Below are positions 1 to 9,410 of a stretch of 33,264 bases of DNA, piece after piece. The translations under genes and the position numbers were made by a program. Each line of letters starts with the position of its first letter. Position 1 is the stretch's first letter. Location of the stretch: positions 1-33,264 of the forward strand of contig NZ_JFAQ01000085.1 in the NCBI RefSeq assembly GCF_001304695.1, read 5' to 3'. The notes under the pieces were generated by a model that did not search any database, was not told the origin of the DNA, and saw nothing but the letters and a program-made list of their open reading frames with translations. Origin of the DNA: Xanthomonas axonopodis. Lineage in GTDB: Bacteria; Pseudomonadota; Gammaproteobacteria; Xanthomonadales; Xanthomonadaceae.

Positions 1-57
1 ATGGGATCAAACACCTAGCCTGCAGTCACCACAACAAGAAACCTGCTCTATCTCCCT

Positions 58-84
58 GCCGCCGATCTTCGGCGGCTTTTTTTT
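58..84 (+). terminator. Rho-independent terminator of an upstream gene outside the window
   Basis: An 8-bp perfect stem (GCCGCCGA / TCGGCGGC, 58-65 and 69-76) with a 3-base loop is followed by eight T (77-84). The T tract is on the plus strand, so it ends a plus-strand transcript that begins before the window. That transcript would be convergent with the chemoreceptor gene that ends at 134. No full gene can be identified in bases 1-57. Confidence 0.85.
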
Positions 85-133
85 GGCGTTGTCCGGGCTG
101 ATGCACAGCAGCCAAGCCCGACCAGGTAAAGCA

Positions 134-1972
134 TCACTCCAGCGTATAGCCCACCCGCAAGCCGCCCCAGTGCTTGCGGCCGACGAAGATCGGCGTGGAC
201 AGGTCGAACATGATCTGACCGGTATCGCGCCGATACACCTGCAGGCGGTAAGGGTCGGTATGGGCGCCCACGCTGCGCCCGACGCGGTCGGTGAATTTGC
301 GCTTGGTGCGGTTGCCGATCAGATCGCGCTTGGCATCGCCGGTCAACGGCTGGGTGAAGCGCAGATTGTGCGTGGGTACATAGCCATCGGGATTGGCGCA
401 GATGGCGAAGACGATCCACGGATGCGCATCCAGTAGCGGCTCCTGCAATGCGGGCAGCAACTGGTCGCAGAGCGCATCGAAGTCGGTACTGAACTTGGGC
501 GGCTCCACGCCGGCGATCGGCGTATAGGTGAGCGCGAACAAGGCGGACTCGCCGATCTGCCCGCGCACGATGGCCTGCGCCAGGGCACTGCCGATCTTGC
601 CGGCCGTGGCAACGGCCAGCTCCTTGACCCGCGCGTGCCTGGGCACTTGCAGCGGGTCCGGCGGCAACCGGAACAAGCCCACGCAATCGCGCAGTGTTTC
701 AGTGCCGCGCTCCAGCGCTTCGCTGCGTTCGGCCACGTGCGCGGCATGCTGCAGATTGCTGCGGCCCAACGCCACCACGCCATCTACCGCACGCTCGATC
801 CCGCGAATTTCGCCGTCCTGCGCCTGGATGCGCCCGGCCACCGTGGTCATCGCGCTGCTGGCCTGCCCGAGCACGCGGGTGATGCCATCGAGCACCGCTT
901 CGGTGCCACGTGCAGAGGCTGCGCCCTCCCCCACGGCGGCGCTGGTTTCGGCCAGTATCGCGCGGACGTCGCGTGCCGCCGCTGCGGCGCGCTCGGCCAG
1001 CCGCCGGATCTCGGTGGCCACCACCGCAAACCCGCGCCCGGCATCGCCGGCATGCGCGGCCTCGATGCTGGCGTTGATCGAGAGGATATTGGTCTGGAAC
1101 GCCACCGAATCGATGGCTTCGATGACTTCGCCCGCGCGTGACGCACGGCGCTCCACTTCGTGCATCGCCTGGCCCAGCGCATGCGCGGCGGCCACACCTT
1201 GCCGCGCACTGTCATCGGCGCTGGCGGCCAGCGCGATCACCTGCGCCAGCTCGGTATTGACGTCCTGCAGGCTGGACGACAGCCGCTCCACCGCAGTGCG
1301 CGCACCGTCCAGCGCCCCGTTTTGCGCCTGCGACTGGCGCACCATTTCATCGTTTTCGGCCACCAGCGGCGGCACTTCGGCGGCGATCTGCACCGACAAG
1401 GCCACTGCCTGGCGGATGGCCTCGGCCAGATTGCCGAATCCGGCTTGCAGCCGCCGGCCCATCTCGGTTTCTGCCAGTCCCGGCGGCAACAGGAGTTCGA
1501 GTTCGCAACCGGCCAGCGCCTGGGCAGTGCGCTCGAGCACCGTGCGGTCTTCGTGCTCGGCTTGCAGACGCGCAACCAGCGGCTGCAGCAGGGGCGAGAT
1601 CGGCACCGGCCGGCTGCCATCGGCCAGACGCGTGGCCTCGCGCAGCAGGATCGCGGTTTCCACATGCGGCAGCGACAGCATCCAGCCGCCATGCGCGCGG
1701 TCGCGCACATAGCGCACGCGCCGGGCCGGATCATCGCCCGGGGCAGCCCAGGCACCTTCTTCGCCCACCAGATCGGCGGCACTCAACCCCCACACCACCG
1801 AGGCAGGTGCGCCCTGCAGCTCGGCCGCGGTTTTGCCCAGCACATCCAGGCCGACGCGGTTGCAGGCCACCACACACGCCTCGGCTGACAACCGCAGCAA
1901 GGCCACGGGCGCATCCGGGAGCGCGGCCGTCTGGGTCTGCGACGGCGGGTCGGGCTGTTGCATCGAATTCAT
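134..1972 (-). CDS. Soluble methyl-accepting chemotaxis protein with PAS-like N-terminus and C-terminal Cache-like sensor domain
   Basis: 612 residues from the ATG at 1972. AGGAG lies 6 bases upstream and an in-frame ATG 18 bases earlier has no comparable site. Residues about 20-110 look PAS-like. Residues about 200-430 are helical with the MCP signalling hairpin at 289-325 ([16 protein letters not shown], then [12 protein letters not shown]), the CheA/CheW-binding tip known in all chemoreceptors. After it, residues 448-612 form a separate domain with GYVPTHN (530-536), [15 protein letters not shown] and [10 protein letters not shown], like the Cache-type ligand domains usually found before the signalling part. 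I see no signal peptide and no membrane segment, so the protein should be cytoplasmic. The ligand is unknown. The order sensor-signal-sensor is the notable point. Class is certain; domain names at the ends are from pattern only. Confidence 0.9.
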   Translation of the reverse strand: MNSMQQPDPPSQTQTAALPDAPVALLRLSAEACVVACNRVGLDVLGKTAAELQGAPASVVWGLSAADLVGEEGAWAAPGDDPARRVRYVRDRAHGGWMLSLPHVETAILLREATRLADGSRPVPISPLLQPLVARLQAEHEDRTVLERTAQALAGCELELLLPPGLAETEMGRRLQAGFGNLAEAIRQAVALSVQIAAEVPPLVAENDEMVRQSQAQNGALDGARTAVERLSSSLQDVNTELAQVIALAASADDSARQGVAAAHALGQAMHEVERRASRAGEVIEAIDSVAFQTNILSINASIEAAHAGDAGRGFAVVATEIRRLAERAAAAARDVRAILAETSAAVGEGAASARGTEAVLDGITRVLGQASSAMTTVAGRIQAQDGEIRGIERAVDGVVALGRSNLQHAAHVAERSEALERGTETLRDCVGLFRLPPDPLQVPRHARVKELAVATAGKIGSALAQAIVRGQIGESALFALTYTPIAGVEPPKFSTDFDALCDQLLPALQEPLLDAHPWIVFAICANPDGYVPTHNLRFTQPLTGDAKRDLIGNRTKRKFTDRVGRSVGAHTDPYRLQVYRRDTGQIMFDLSTPIFVGRKHWGGLRVGYTLE

Positions 1973-2048
1973 GAGGGGCTCCTGCTCCATCCCGTGATTA
2001 GCGGCGCGCTGCGGCCGGAGTTGAGCGGCAACCTCAACCGTGCCGCGC

Positions 2049-2957
2049 TCAGTATCCGGCCGCCTGTCCGTCCTTGCGACTTTCCGAAGCACCGTAGTAC
2101 ACGCCGCTGACCAGGTCGCGGGCGATGGCCTGATACCCGCCGTACGGACCGTCGGCAAAGATCACCCGGTGGCCTTTGCGCATCAGCGCGCGGATGGTGT
2201 CGTAGGAGAAGCCGGTTTCCAGATTCACCTCGCCACCATCGCTCATCGCGGTGGCCTGCCCGGTCGGTTCGGTGGAGCCCTCGTGCTGGATACGCGGCGC
2301 GTCGCCGGCTTCCTGCAGGTTCATGTGGAAGTCCACCAGGTTCATCACGATCTGCACGTGCCCCTGCGGCTGCATGGCCCCGCCCATCACGCCAAAACTC
2401 AGCCAGGGCTTGCCGTCTTGCTTGGGTGTCCCCGGTTGTACTTCCTTGAGCGCCTTGTCCATCGAAATCAGCGCGCGCCGCCGGCTGGCGTAGTCCTTGG
2501 AGATCAACTTGGCCAGCGGTGCCGGCTGAAACGCCGGGTCGGCGTAGAAGCGCGCGCGGTCGGCGAAGGCCAGCTTCTTGGCCTCGGTAAACAAGTGCAC
2601 GTGCTCAGCCGAGCCGAACGGAATCTTGGAGAAGTCGTAACCCTCCAGGATATTGAGCATCTGCAACGCGGCGATGCCCTGGCTGTTGGGCGGCAACTCC
2701 CACACGTCATAGCCGCGGTAAATGGTGCTGACCGGCTCCACCCACTCACCCTGGTGGCTGGCCATGTCTTCGTAGCTCAGATACCGGCCATTGGCCCTGA
2801 AGTAGGCACCGATGGTGCGCGCGATGTCGTCCTTGTAGAACGCATCGCGGCCGCCGTCGGCGATCTGCTGCAGCGTGTTGGCCAGGTTCGGGTTCTTCCA
2901 CAGCTCGCCCTTGCGCGGGGCGTGGCCGTCGATGGTGAATTGCTCCTTGAAACCCGG
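2049..2957 (-). pseudogene. ggt: Gamma-glutamyltransferase remnant (5' truncated, catalytic segment deleted)
   Basis: Reading from 2957 to the stop at 2049 gives a clear gamma-glutamyltransferase sequence ([67 protein letters not shown]). Two parts are missing. The start of the large subunit is absent: family similarity begins abruptly at about 2957. The reading frame also jumps from the end of the large subunit (EVQPGTPK) straight to DGKPWLSFGV at about 2415-2423. This omits the stretch of roughly 70-80 residues that in this family carries the Thr nucleophile and the self-cleavage site. The deletion is in frame and leaves AAG-CAA-GAC-GGC at the joint. No product could be active. It lies 76 bases from the chemoreceptor start, on the same strand. 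Confidence 0.85.
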
Positions 2958-3235
2958 GTCAGGTACGCGACGCATCGTCGATGGCCCCCATGACACTGAA
3001 AATGAGGTGCCAACCATACCAGCGCGCTGTACCCTGCCGTCCAATCGACACCTGGCAGCGCGCTCGATGCCGCGCAGATGGTGATCCTCGTCAGCGCTTC
3101 GTGTACTGCATCGATTATGTTTCATAAGAAACCATGCAGCAGTCACGGGGCTTTGCACGCGACGCAGAACATTAATGCGGATGTTTCATGCGCAAGGGTT
3201 GACATCCTGGTTGCCGCGATGATTACCTCAGGCCC
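2958..3235. other. Intergenic region between ggt remnant and ilv leader
   Basis: No intact gene seen. Next to the ggt breakpoint, on the minus strand at about 2959-3005, a short reading frame contains MGAIDDAS before a stop. This recalls the catalytic core of some integrase-type transposases and may be what is left of the element that truncated ggt, but it is too short to name. The remainder holds the likely ilv promoter. Confidence 0.3.
3199..3227 (+). promoter_or_regulatory. Candidate ilv leader promoter
   Basis: A perfect -35 hexamer TTGACA (3199-3204) is followed 17 bases later by ATTACC (3222-3227), a poor -10. If used, transcription would start close to the leader ATG at 3236, giving an almost leaderless peptide. 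This would fit the weak ribosome site there. The -10 is uncertain. Confidence 0.45.
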
Positions 3236-3358
3236 ATGCCGCACCACTTCACCACCTCGAACGCCCGACTGTCCGCGCCCTCCGGCGTGCTGGCTGCGTC
3301 GCTTCTCGTGCTCGTACTTATTACCTCGCCAACCGGTGCGGGACGAGACTTCGTGTAG
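3236..3358 (+). CDS. ilv operon leader peptide (attenuation)
   Basis: 40 codons, ATG to TAG. Residues 23-29 are LLVLVLI, encoded at 3302-3322. Seven consecutive codons for leucine, valine and isoleucine are exactly the end products of the genes downstream. The peptide has no other recognisable feature. Its last codons overlap the antiterminator strand (3333-3342). By the known mechanism of ilv/leu leaders, a ribosome stalled on this run for lack of charged tRNA would free that strand and allow readthrough. No clear Shine-Dalgarno site precedes the ATG; translation may start near the transcript 5' end. An overlapping frame that starts at the ATG at 3220 lacks any such codon run and is rejected. 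The peptide is too short to be found by similarity, so the evidence is position, codon content and RNA pairing. Confidence 0.85.
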   Translation: MPHHFTTSNARLSAPSGVLAASLLVLVLITSPTGAGRDFV

Positions 3359-3397
3359 GCAACAGACACACAAGGCTTCGATCAGACCCCGCACCGG
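3333..3397 (+). promoter_or_regulatory. Antiterminator pairing of the ilv attenuator
   Basis: CCGGTGCGGG (3333-3342, inside the leader peptide gene) is the exact reverse complement of CCCGCACCGG (3388-3397), the ascending arm of the terminator. The 10-bp pairing is mutually exclusive with the terminator stem, as in textbook amino acid attenuators. Confidence 0.8.
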
Positions 3398-3420
3398 CAA
3401 CGGCGCGGGGTTTCGCGTTT
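3386..3420 (+). terminator. Attenuator terminator upstream of ilvC
   Basis: Stem ACCCCGCACCG (3386-3396), loop GCAA, CGGCGCGGGGT (3401-3411), one A-C mismatch, followed by TTCGCGTTT. It sits 28 bases after the leader stop and over 200 bases before ilvC. The GNRA-type tetraloop adds stability. Confidence 0.8.
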
Positions 3421-3549
3421 CAGGGATCACCAAAAGTTTCGAATGACATGAACGACATCACTGCCACATCCGTAACATCGACATGCGCCCAGACGCGCAT
3501 GGGCGGCCCGTGGTTGCCTGCGCCGTGTCATCGCTCGTCCCCGCTTTGC

Positions 3550-3580
3550 TCAGCCGGCCAGTGTCCGCACTGCCGGCTGA
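3550..3580 (+). promoter_or_regulatory. Second strong hairpin between attenuator and ilvC
   Basis: TCAGCCGG-C-CAGTG pairs with CACTGCCGGCTGA around a TCCG loop (3564-3567): 13 bp with one bulged C, followed by TCCGTTTATT. It is in the ilvC untranslated leader 49 bases before the start codon. It could be a second terminator, an RNA processing site or a stabilising structure; the sequence does not decide. Confidence 0.6.
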
Positions 3581-3628
3581 TCCGTTTATTCACTGCCATC
3601 TCCACTGCCAACCCCGCAAGGACATTCC

Positions 3629-4630
3629 ATGAGCAACGACACCCAACCGAAAATCGCGATCATCGGCTACGGCAGCCAGGGCCGCGCACATGCGCTGAAC
3701 CTGCGCGATTCCGGCTTCGACGTCACCGTCGGCCTGCGTGCCGGTGGCCCGACCGAAGCCAAGGCGCAGGCCGATGGCTTCACCGTCATCGCGCCGTCCG
3801 AGGCGGTCAAGAGCGCTGACCTGGTGGCCATCCTGACCCCGGACATGGTGCAGAAGAAACTCTATGAGGAGGTCATCGCTCCGAACATGAAGCAGGGCGC
3901 CTGCCTGCTGTTCGCGCATGGCCTGAACGTGCACTTCGACATGATCAAACCGCGCGCCGATCTGGACGTGGTGCTGGTCGCGCCCAAGGGTCCGGGCGCA
4001 TTGGTGCGTCGCGAATACGAGATCGGCCGCGGCGTGCCGTGCATCTATGCGGTGTACCAGGACACCAGCGGCAAGGCCGAGCAGTTTGCGCTGACCTATG
4101 CCGGCGGCCTGGGTGGCGCGCGCGCCAACATCATCAAGACCACCTTCAAGGAAGAAACCGAAACCGATCTGTTCGGCGAGCAGGCCGTGCTGTGCGGCGG
4201 CGCGTCCTCGCTGGTGCAGGCCGGTTTCGAAGTGCTGGTGGAAGCCGGCTACCAGCCGGAAATCGCATACTACGAAGTGCTGCACGAATTGAAGTTGATC
4301 GTGGACCTGTTCTACGAAGGCGGCATCACCCGCATGCTGGAATTCGTTTCCGAAACCGCGCAATACGGCGACTATGTCAGCGGCCCGCGCGTGATCGACG
4401 CCAGCACCAAGGCGCGCATGAAGGACGTGCTGACCGACATCCAGAACGGCACCTTCACCAAGAACTGGGTGGCCGAGTACGACGCCGGCCTGCCGAACTA
4501 CAAAAAATTCAAGCAGGCCGACCTTGAGCACCCAATCGAGGAAGTGGGCAAGAAGCTGCGCGCCAAGATGGTGTGGCTCAACGGGCAACAGCAAGCCGCT
4601 GCCGCACCTGCGAATCAACAGGCGGCATAA
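3629..4630 (+). CDS. ilvC: Ketol-acid reductoisomerase, class I
   Basis: 333 residues, the usual length of the short class I enzyme. It converts 2-acetolactate or 2-aceto-2-hydroxybutyrate to the dihydroxy acids of valine/leucine and isoleucine synthesis using a nicotinamide cofactor and Mg2+. Visible are the Rossmann motif GYGSQG (13-18), KGPG (120-123), and the metal-binding acids D180 and E184 (ETDLFGEQ) and E216 and E220 (YYEVLHELK). AAGGA at 3618-3622 sits 6 bases before the ATG. The loop that reads the cofactor phosphate is [12 protein letters not shown] (35-46), where the two serine positions common in NADPH enzymes are G40 and T42. It is the first structural gene after the attenuator, 43 bases before ilvG. 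Confidence 0.97.
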   Translation: MSNDTQPKIAIIGYGSQGRAHALNLRDSGFDVTVGLRAGGPTEAKAQADGFTVIAPSEAVKSADLVAILTPDMVQKKLYEEVIAPNMKQGACLLFAHGLNVHFDMIKPRADLDVVLVAPKGPGALVRREYEIGRGVPCIYAVYQDTSGKAEQFALTYAGGLGGARANIIKTTFKEETETDLFGEQAVLCGGASSLVQAGFEVLVEAGYQPEIAYYEVLHELKLIVDLFYEGGITRMLEFVSETAQYGDYVSGPRVIDASTKARMKDVLTDIQNGTFTKNWVAEYDAGLPNYKKFKQADLEHPIEEVGKKLRAKMVWLNGQQQAAAAPANQQAA

Positions 4631-4673
4631 CGCCGCCGCCTCCCCCACCGCTTAAACCGAAGGTCCGCAACGC

Positions 4674-6395
4674 ATGAACACCTCCGCACACAGCACGCCC
4701 CGCAATGGCGCGCGCTGGCTGACGCAGGCCCTAGAAGCCGAAGGCGTGGAAACGCTGTTCGGCTATCCGGGCGGCACCATCATGCCGTTCTACGACGCCC
4801 TGGTGGATTCCAGGCTCAAGCACATCCTGGTTCGTCACGAACAGGGCGCTGCACTGGCTGCCAACGGCTATGCCCGTGCCAGCGGCCGGGTCGGTGTGTG
4901 CGTGGCCACCTCCGGCCCGGGCGCGTCCAACCTGGTCACCGGCATCGCCGACGCCATGCTCGACTCGGTGCCGATGATCTGCCTGACCGGCCAGGTCGCC
5001 ACGCCGTTGCTTGGCACCGACGCGTTCCAGGAGCTGGACGTGTTCGGCATGACCATGCCGATCGTCAAGCACAGCTTTCTGGTGCGGCGTGTGGAGGAGC
5101 TTCCGGAGATGGTGCGCGAGGCATTTCGCATTGCGCGCGAAGGACGTCCCGGGCCGGTGCTGATCGACCTGCCCAAGGATGTGCAGGTGGCAGATGCCTC
5201 GCATCTGCCCCTGCATGTTCCGGCAGCGGTGCAGCCACCGCCGGCGCCGACGGACGCGAAACTGGCCGAAGCACTGGCGGCGATCGCCAGCGCCGAACGC
5301 CCGGTGGTGTACGGCGGTGGCGGAATCGCGCTGGCTGGCGCGGTGGAGGCGTTCCGGCGCTTCGTCGAAGCCACCGGCATCCCGACCGCGCTGACCTTGC
5401 GCGGCCTGGGTGCATTGCCGCATGCGCATCCCGATTACCTTGGCATGCTGGGCATGCACGGCACCCGTGCGGCCAACATGGCCATTCAGGAATGCGATCT
5501 GCTGGTGGTGGTCGGTGCGCGGTTCGACGACCGTGCCACCGGCAAACTGAGCGAATTCGCACCGTTCGCGCGCGTCATCCATCTGGATGCCGACGCGTAT
5601 GAAATTTCCAAGCTGCGCACTGCCGACATCGCAGTGCCCGGCGACGTGGCCACCAGTCTCAAGGCACTGAGCGCAGCGCGGGCCAACTGCCAGGCCTGGC
5701 GCACCCGCTGTTTTGCCAACCGCGAAAAATTCGGCGCGCGTTACGACGCGCCCGGGACCGACATCTACGCCCCGGCGCTGCTCAAGCGCCTGAGCGAAGT
5801 GGCACCGGCCGACACCATCATCGCCTGCGATGTGGGTCAGCATCAGATGTGGGTGGCGCAGCATTGCCGCTTCAACCATCCGCGCAATCACCTCACCAGC
5901 GGCGCACTGGGCACCATGGGCTTTGGCCTGCCGGCCGCGATGGGCGCGCAGTTCGCCTGCCCTGACCGCACCGTGGTGCTGGTCTCCGGCGATGGCAGTT
6001 TCATGATGAACGTGCAGGAGCTGGTGACGATTGCGCGCTGCAAGCTGCCGGTGAAGATCGTGCTGCTGGACAACAGCTCGCTGGGCATGGTGCGGCAGTG
6101 GCAGGAACTGTTCTTTGCCGAGCGTTACAGCGAAATCGACCTGTCCGACAACCCGGATTTTGCGGCGTTGGCGCAAGTGTTCGGCATTCCGGCCAAGCGC
6201 ATCATCGCCCGGGGCGATGTGGACGCGGCACTGGCCGACTTGCTGGCGCAGCCCGGTCCCGGCCTGCTGCATGTCGCGATCGACGCGCGTGCCAATGTGT
6301 GGCCGCTGGTGCCGCCCAACAACGCCAACAGCACCATGCTGGACAGCAATCCCGCACACGCGGTCAAGGAGACATCGCATGCGATACCGGCTTGA
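4674..6395 (+). CDS. ilvG: Acetolactate synthase large (catalytic) subunit
   Basis: 573 residues, full length for the ThDP-dependent acetohydroxyacid synthase family, which joins pyruvate with pyruvate or 2-oxobutyrate. It has the catalytic Glu of the N-terminal domain in RHEQGAALAANGYARA (E56) and the ThDP-Mg2+ motif from GDGS (439-442) to N467 in LLDNSSLGMVRQWQE. The domain order is N-terminal TPP-binding, central, C-terminal TPP-binding. Its last 17 bases overlap the start of ilvM, so the two subunits are translationally coupled. I use ilvG because the partner next door is the short ilvM type; the catalytic subunit could equally be called ilvB. Confidence 0.96.
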   Translation: MNTSAHSTPRNGARWLTQALEAEGVETLFGYPGGTIMPFYDALVDSRLKHILVRHEQGAALAANGYARASGRVGVCVATSGPGASNLVTGIADAMLDSVPMICLTGQVATPLLGTDAFQELDVFGMTMPIVKHSFLVRRVEELPEMVREAFRIAREGRPGPVLIDLPKDVQVADASHLPLHVPAAVQPPPAPTDAKLAEALAAIASAERPVVYGGGGIALAGAVEAFRRFVEATGIPTALTLRGLGALPHAHPDYLGMLGMHGTRAANMAIQECDLLVVVGARFDDRATGKLSEFAPFARVIHLDADAYEISKLRTADIAVPGDVATSLKALSAARANCQAWRTRCFANREKFGARYDAPGTDIYAPALLKRLSEVAPADTIIACDVGQHQMWVAQHCRFNHPRNHLTSGALGTMGFGLPAAMGAQFACPDRTVVLVSGDGSFMMNVQELVTIARCKLPVKIVLLDNSSLGMVRQWQELFFAERYSEIDLSDNPDFAALAQVFGIPAKRIIARGDVDAALADLLAQPGPGLLHVAIDARANVWPLVPPNNANSTMLDSNPAHAVKETSHAIPA

Positions 6396-6636
6396 TCTGG
6401 TGCTGAAGCCGGCAGAAGGCGCGTTGGTGCGGGTAATCGGCATGACCGAACGCCGCGGCTTCCGCCCATGCGCGATCCAGGGCGCAGCGGCGCCTGACGA
6501 TGCCGGGCGCTGGCATCTGCTGCTGGATGTGGACAGCAACCGTCCGCCGGAAACACTGCGCCTGCAGCTGGAAAAGGTTTACGACTGCGAATCGGTGGTG
6601 ATCACCGCACTGGAATCGGTCGAGGCGGCGGCATGA
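6379..6636 (+). CDS. ilvM: Acetolactate synthase small regulatory subunit, ACT domain
   Basis: 85 residues from the ATG at 6379. AAGGAG (6366-6371) lies 7 bases upstream inside the end of ilvG, and the 17-base overlap supports coupled translation. The sequence (YRLDLVLKPAEGALVRVIGMTERRGF ending VVITALE) is split here only by the writing limit: residues 2-27 and 75-81. It shows the beta-alpha-beta pattern of a single ACT domain, with the LEKVYDCESVV end typical of IlvM. It is shorter than IlvN/IlvH. Known role: activates the catalytic subunit and, in some forms, gives valine sensitivity. Adjacent to ilvG as expected. Confidence 0.9.
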   Translation: MRYRLDLVLKPAEGALVRVIGMTERRGFRPCAIQGAAAPDDAGRWHLLLDVDSNRPPETLRLQLEKVYDCESVVITALESVEAAA

Positions 6637-6711
6637 GCATGCAGACCTCGCGCGACCATCAGACTGCCGTCCGGAGGTGTCTTCTTCCGGATCGGCCGCG
6701 CGCGTGCCGCA

Positions 6712-7830
6712 ATGCCTGATTCCGGCCGCCCTTCCGCACAGGAGCCAGAGGTAGGCGACGTGGCCATCAGCGTGGCCGACGTACTGGCCGCACAGGCACG
6801 CCTGCGCAAGTACCTGTCGCCCACGCCGCTGCACTACGCCGAACGCTTCGGTGTGTGGTTGAAGCTGGAGAATCTGCAGCGCACCGGCTCCTACAAGGTG
6901 CGCGGCGCCTTGAATGCCTTGCTGGCCGGGCTGGAACGCGGCGACGAGCGCCCGGTGATCTGCGCCTCGGCCGGCAACCATGCGCAAGGCGTGGCGTGGT
7001 CGGCGTACCGGCTAGGTGTGCAGGCCATCACGGTGATGCCCTATGGCGCGCCGCAGACCAAGATCGCCGGTGTCGCGCATTGGGGCGCCACCGTACGCCA
7101 GCATGGCAACAGCTACGACGAGGCGTACGCATTTGCGCGCGAGCTGGCAGACCAGAACGGCTATCGCTTCCTGTCTGCCTTCGACGACCCGGACGTGATC
7201 GCCGGCCAGGGCACAGTCGGCATCGAGCTGGCGGCGCATGCGCCGGACGTGGTGATCGTGCCGATCGGCGGCGGCGGCCTGGCCTCCGGCGTGGCGCTGG
7301 CATTGAAATCGCAGGGCGTGCGCGTGGTCGGGGCGCAGGTGGAAGGTGTGGATTCGATGGCGCGCGCCGTCCGCGGCGATCTGCGCGAAATCACACCGGT
7401 GCCGACGCTCGCCGACGGCGTGAGGGTCAAGATTCCGGGCCTGCTCACGCGCCGCCTGTGCTCGAGCCTGCTCGACGATGTGGTGATCGTGCGCGAGGCC
7501 GAATTGCGCGAAACATTGGTACGCCTGGCACTGGAAGAACACGTCATTGCCGAGGGCGCCGGCGCCCTGGCACTGGCCGCCGGTCGCCGCGTTTCCGGCA
7601 AACGCAAATGTGCGGTGGTCTCTGGCGGTAATATCGACGCAACCGTGCTGGCCACACTCTTGTCCGAGGTGCGGCCGCGTCCGCCACGCAAGCCGCGCCG
7701 TCGCAATACCGAGCGACTCCGCAACGAACGCAGCGCCAATCCGCCACCCGCCCCACACGTTCTTTCCCGCCCATCCGCAGTCGCTCCAACGCCTGTCACC
7801 GCCATCGCCGTAGAGGAGTCTTCCTGGTGA
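6712..7830 (+). CDS. ilvA: Threonine dehydratase, short form without ACT-like regulatory domain
   Basis: 372 residues. PLP fold type II: Schiff-base lysine K62 in GSYKVRGA, Asn of SAGNHAQG, the glycine loop GGGGLASG near 186-192 and SGGNID (304-309). It deaminates threonine to 2-oxobutyrate, the precursor used by the synthase upstream for isoleucine. The catalytic domain ends near 318. The expected two ACT-like domains of biosynthetic IlvA are absent; instead there is a basic, proline-rich tail of about 55 residues ([10 protein letters not shown]). In length it resembles catabolic TdcB, but its place in the ilv-leu operon points to biosynthesis. Start is uncertain: ATG at 6712, or GTG at 6760 after GAGG. 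Its TGA overlaps the GTG of leuA by two bases. Confidence 0.9.
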   Translation: MPDSGRPSAQEPEVGDVAISVADVLAAQARLRKYLSPTPLHYAERFGVWLKLENLQRTGSYKVRGALNALLAGLERGDERPVICASAGNHAQGVAWSAYRLGVQAITVMPYGAPQTKIAGVAHWGATVRQHGNSYDEAYAFARELADQNGYRFLSAFDDPDVIAGQGTVGIELAAHAPDVVIVPIGGGGLASGVALALKSQGVRVVGAQVEGVDSMARAVRGDLREITPVPTLADGVRVKIPGLLTRRLCSSLLDDVVIVREAELRETLVRLALEEHVIAEGAGALALAAGRRVSGKRKCAVVSGGNIDATVLATLLSEVRPRPPRKPRRRNTERLRNERSANPPPAPHVLSRPSAVAPTPVTAIAVEESSW

Positions 7831-9389
7831 ACACGACCGTATCCGACCAGACCCCGCGTATCCGAATTTTCGACACCACCCTGCGCGACGGCGAGCAATC
7901 CCCCGGCTGCAGCATGACGCCCCAGCAGAAGCTGGTCATGGCGCGCGCGCTGGACGAACTCGGCGTGGACATCATCGAAACCGGCTTTCCTGCCAGCTCG
8001 CATTCGGACCGCGAAGCGGTGGCGATGATGGGCCGGGAACTGCGCCGCCCCACCCTGGCGGTGTTGTCGCGCTGTCTGCAGGCCGATATCGAAACCTCGG
8101 CCAAGGCGCTGGAAACAGCCGCAAATCCGCGCCTGCATGTGTTCCTGTCCACCAGCCCGCTGCACCGCGAGCACAAGTTGCGCATGAGCCGCGAGCAGGT
8201 GCTGGAATCGGTGCACAGGCATGTGACGCTGGCGCGCGGCTATATCGACGACATCGAATTCTCCGCCGAAGATGCGACCCGCACCGAGGAAGATTTCCTG
8301 GCCGAGGTCACCCGCGTTGCGATTTCCGCCGGCGCCACCACCATCAATTTGCCCGACACGGTCGGCTTCACCACGCCGGAAGAAATCCACGGCATGTTCT
8401 CGCACCTGATCGCCAGCGTTGACGGTGCCGACAAGGTCATCTTCAGCGCGCACTGCCACAACGATCTGGGCCTGGCGGTGGCCAACTCGCTGGCGGCCAT
8501 CGAAGGCGGTGCGCGCCAGGTGGAATGCACCATCAATGGCATCGGCGAGCGCGCCGGCAATTGCGCGCTGGAAGAGATCACCATGGCACTGAAGGTGCGT
8601 GGTGCGTTCTACAACATCGATTCGGCAATCAATACGCCGCGTATCGTGTCCACGTCGCAATTGTTGCAACGCCTGGTCGGCATGCCGGTGCAGCGCAACA
8701 AGGCGGTGGTGGGTGGCAACGCATTCGCGCACGAATCGGGCATTCATCAGCACGGCATGCTGCGCCATCGCGGCACCTACGAAATCATGCGCCCGGAAGA
8801 TGTGGGCTGGGAGTCCTCACAGATGGTGCTGGGCCGCCACAGCGGCCGCGCCGCGGTCGAGCAGCGCCTGCGTGCGCTGGGTTACCTGCTGGAGGAAGAA
8901 GAGGTCAAGCTGGTGTTCGAACAGTTCAAGGCGCTGTGCGAGAAGCAGCGCGTTGTGACCGATGCCGATCTGCAGGCATTGATGCAGGACGCAACGGTGC
9001 AGGAAGGCTATCGCCTTGCGTCGATGACCATCAGCGATGTGGGCAGCCGTGCCAATGCGTTGGTGGAGTTGTCCGACCCGGAAGGCAACCGAGTGGCTGA
9101 AACCGCCCAAGGTAACGGGCCAGTGGATGCACTGTTCGGTGCCTTGGCCTCGGCAACCGGCGTCAAGCTGGAGTTGGACAGCTACCAGGTGCACAGCGTG
9201 GGCATCGGCGCGGACGCGCGCGGCGAAGCCAGCCTGAGCGTGCGCCACGACGGCGTGGAATACGAAGGCACCGGCACCAGCAAGGACATCATCGAAGCCA
9301 GCGCGCTTGCGTGGCTCGATGTGGCCAACCGCTTGTTGCGTCAGCGCGAGCGTGGCGTGGTCGCCAGCAAGACGGCGGCGGTGGCGTAG
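7827..9389 (+). CDS. leuA: 2-isopropylmalate synthase
   Basis: 520 residues, first committed step of leucine synthesis (2-oxoisovalerate plus acetyl-CoA). GTG start at 7827 within GTGA, overlapping the ilvA stop; GAGGAG at 7813-7818 lies 8 bases upstream, which fixes the start. The TIM-barrel catalytic domain begins with [15 protein letters not shown] (R20-D21) and has the metal-binding H209 and H211 in SAHCHNDLG, and [15 protein letters not shown]. From about 390 to the end is the LeuA regulatory domain that binds leucine ([18 protein letters not shown] region, [17 protein letters not shown]). It is the last gene of the plus-strand operon. A strong inverted repeat follows at 9411-9457. Confidence 0.96.
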   Translation: MNTTVSDQTPRIRIFDTTLRDGEQSPGCSMTPQQKLVMARALDELGVDIIETGFPASSHSDREAVAMMGRELRRPTLAVLSRCLQADIETSAKALETAANPRLHVFLSTSPLHREHKLRMSREQVLESVHRHVTLARGYIDDIEFSAEDATRTEEDFLAEVTRVAISAGATTINLPDTVGFTTPEEIHGMFSHLIASVDGADKVIFSAHCHNDLGLAVANSLAAIEGGARQVECTINGIGERAGNCALEEITMALKVRGAFYNIDSAINTPRIVSTSQLLQRLVGMPVQRNKAVVGGNAFAHESGIHQHGMLRHRGTYEIMRPEDVGWESSQMVLGRHSGRAAVEQRLRALGYLLEEEEVKLVFEQFKALCEKQRVVTDADLQALMQDATVQEGYRLASMTISDVGSRANALVELSDPEGNRVAETAQGNGPVDALFGALASATGVKLELDSYQVHSVGIGADARGEASLSVRHDGVEYEGTGTSKDIIEASALAWLDVANRLLRQRERGVVASKTAAVA

Positions 9390-9410
9390 CGCACAGTGCG
9401 GCGACCGATC

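Noticed and set aside
2959-3005. Possible transposase trace (MGAIDDAS) next to the ggt breakpoint
   Set aside because: Only about 15 residues and a stop; not enough to call an IS.
4731-6539. 602-codon open frame on the minus strand
   Set aside because: Antisense of ilvG; rich in His/Arg/Gln with no domain.
6633-6719. 28-codon frame starting inside the ilvM stop (ATGA)
   Set aside because: No codon bias or similarity that I can see; it fills the gap before ilvA only by chance.
7161-8768. 535-codon open frame on the minus strand
   Set aside because: Lies opposite ilvA and leuA, which have clear family motifs and ribosome sites.
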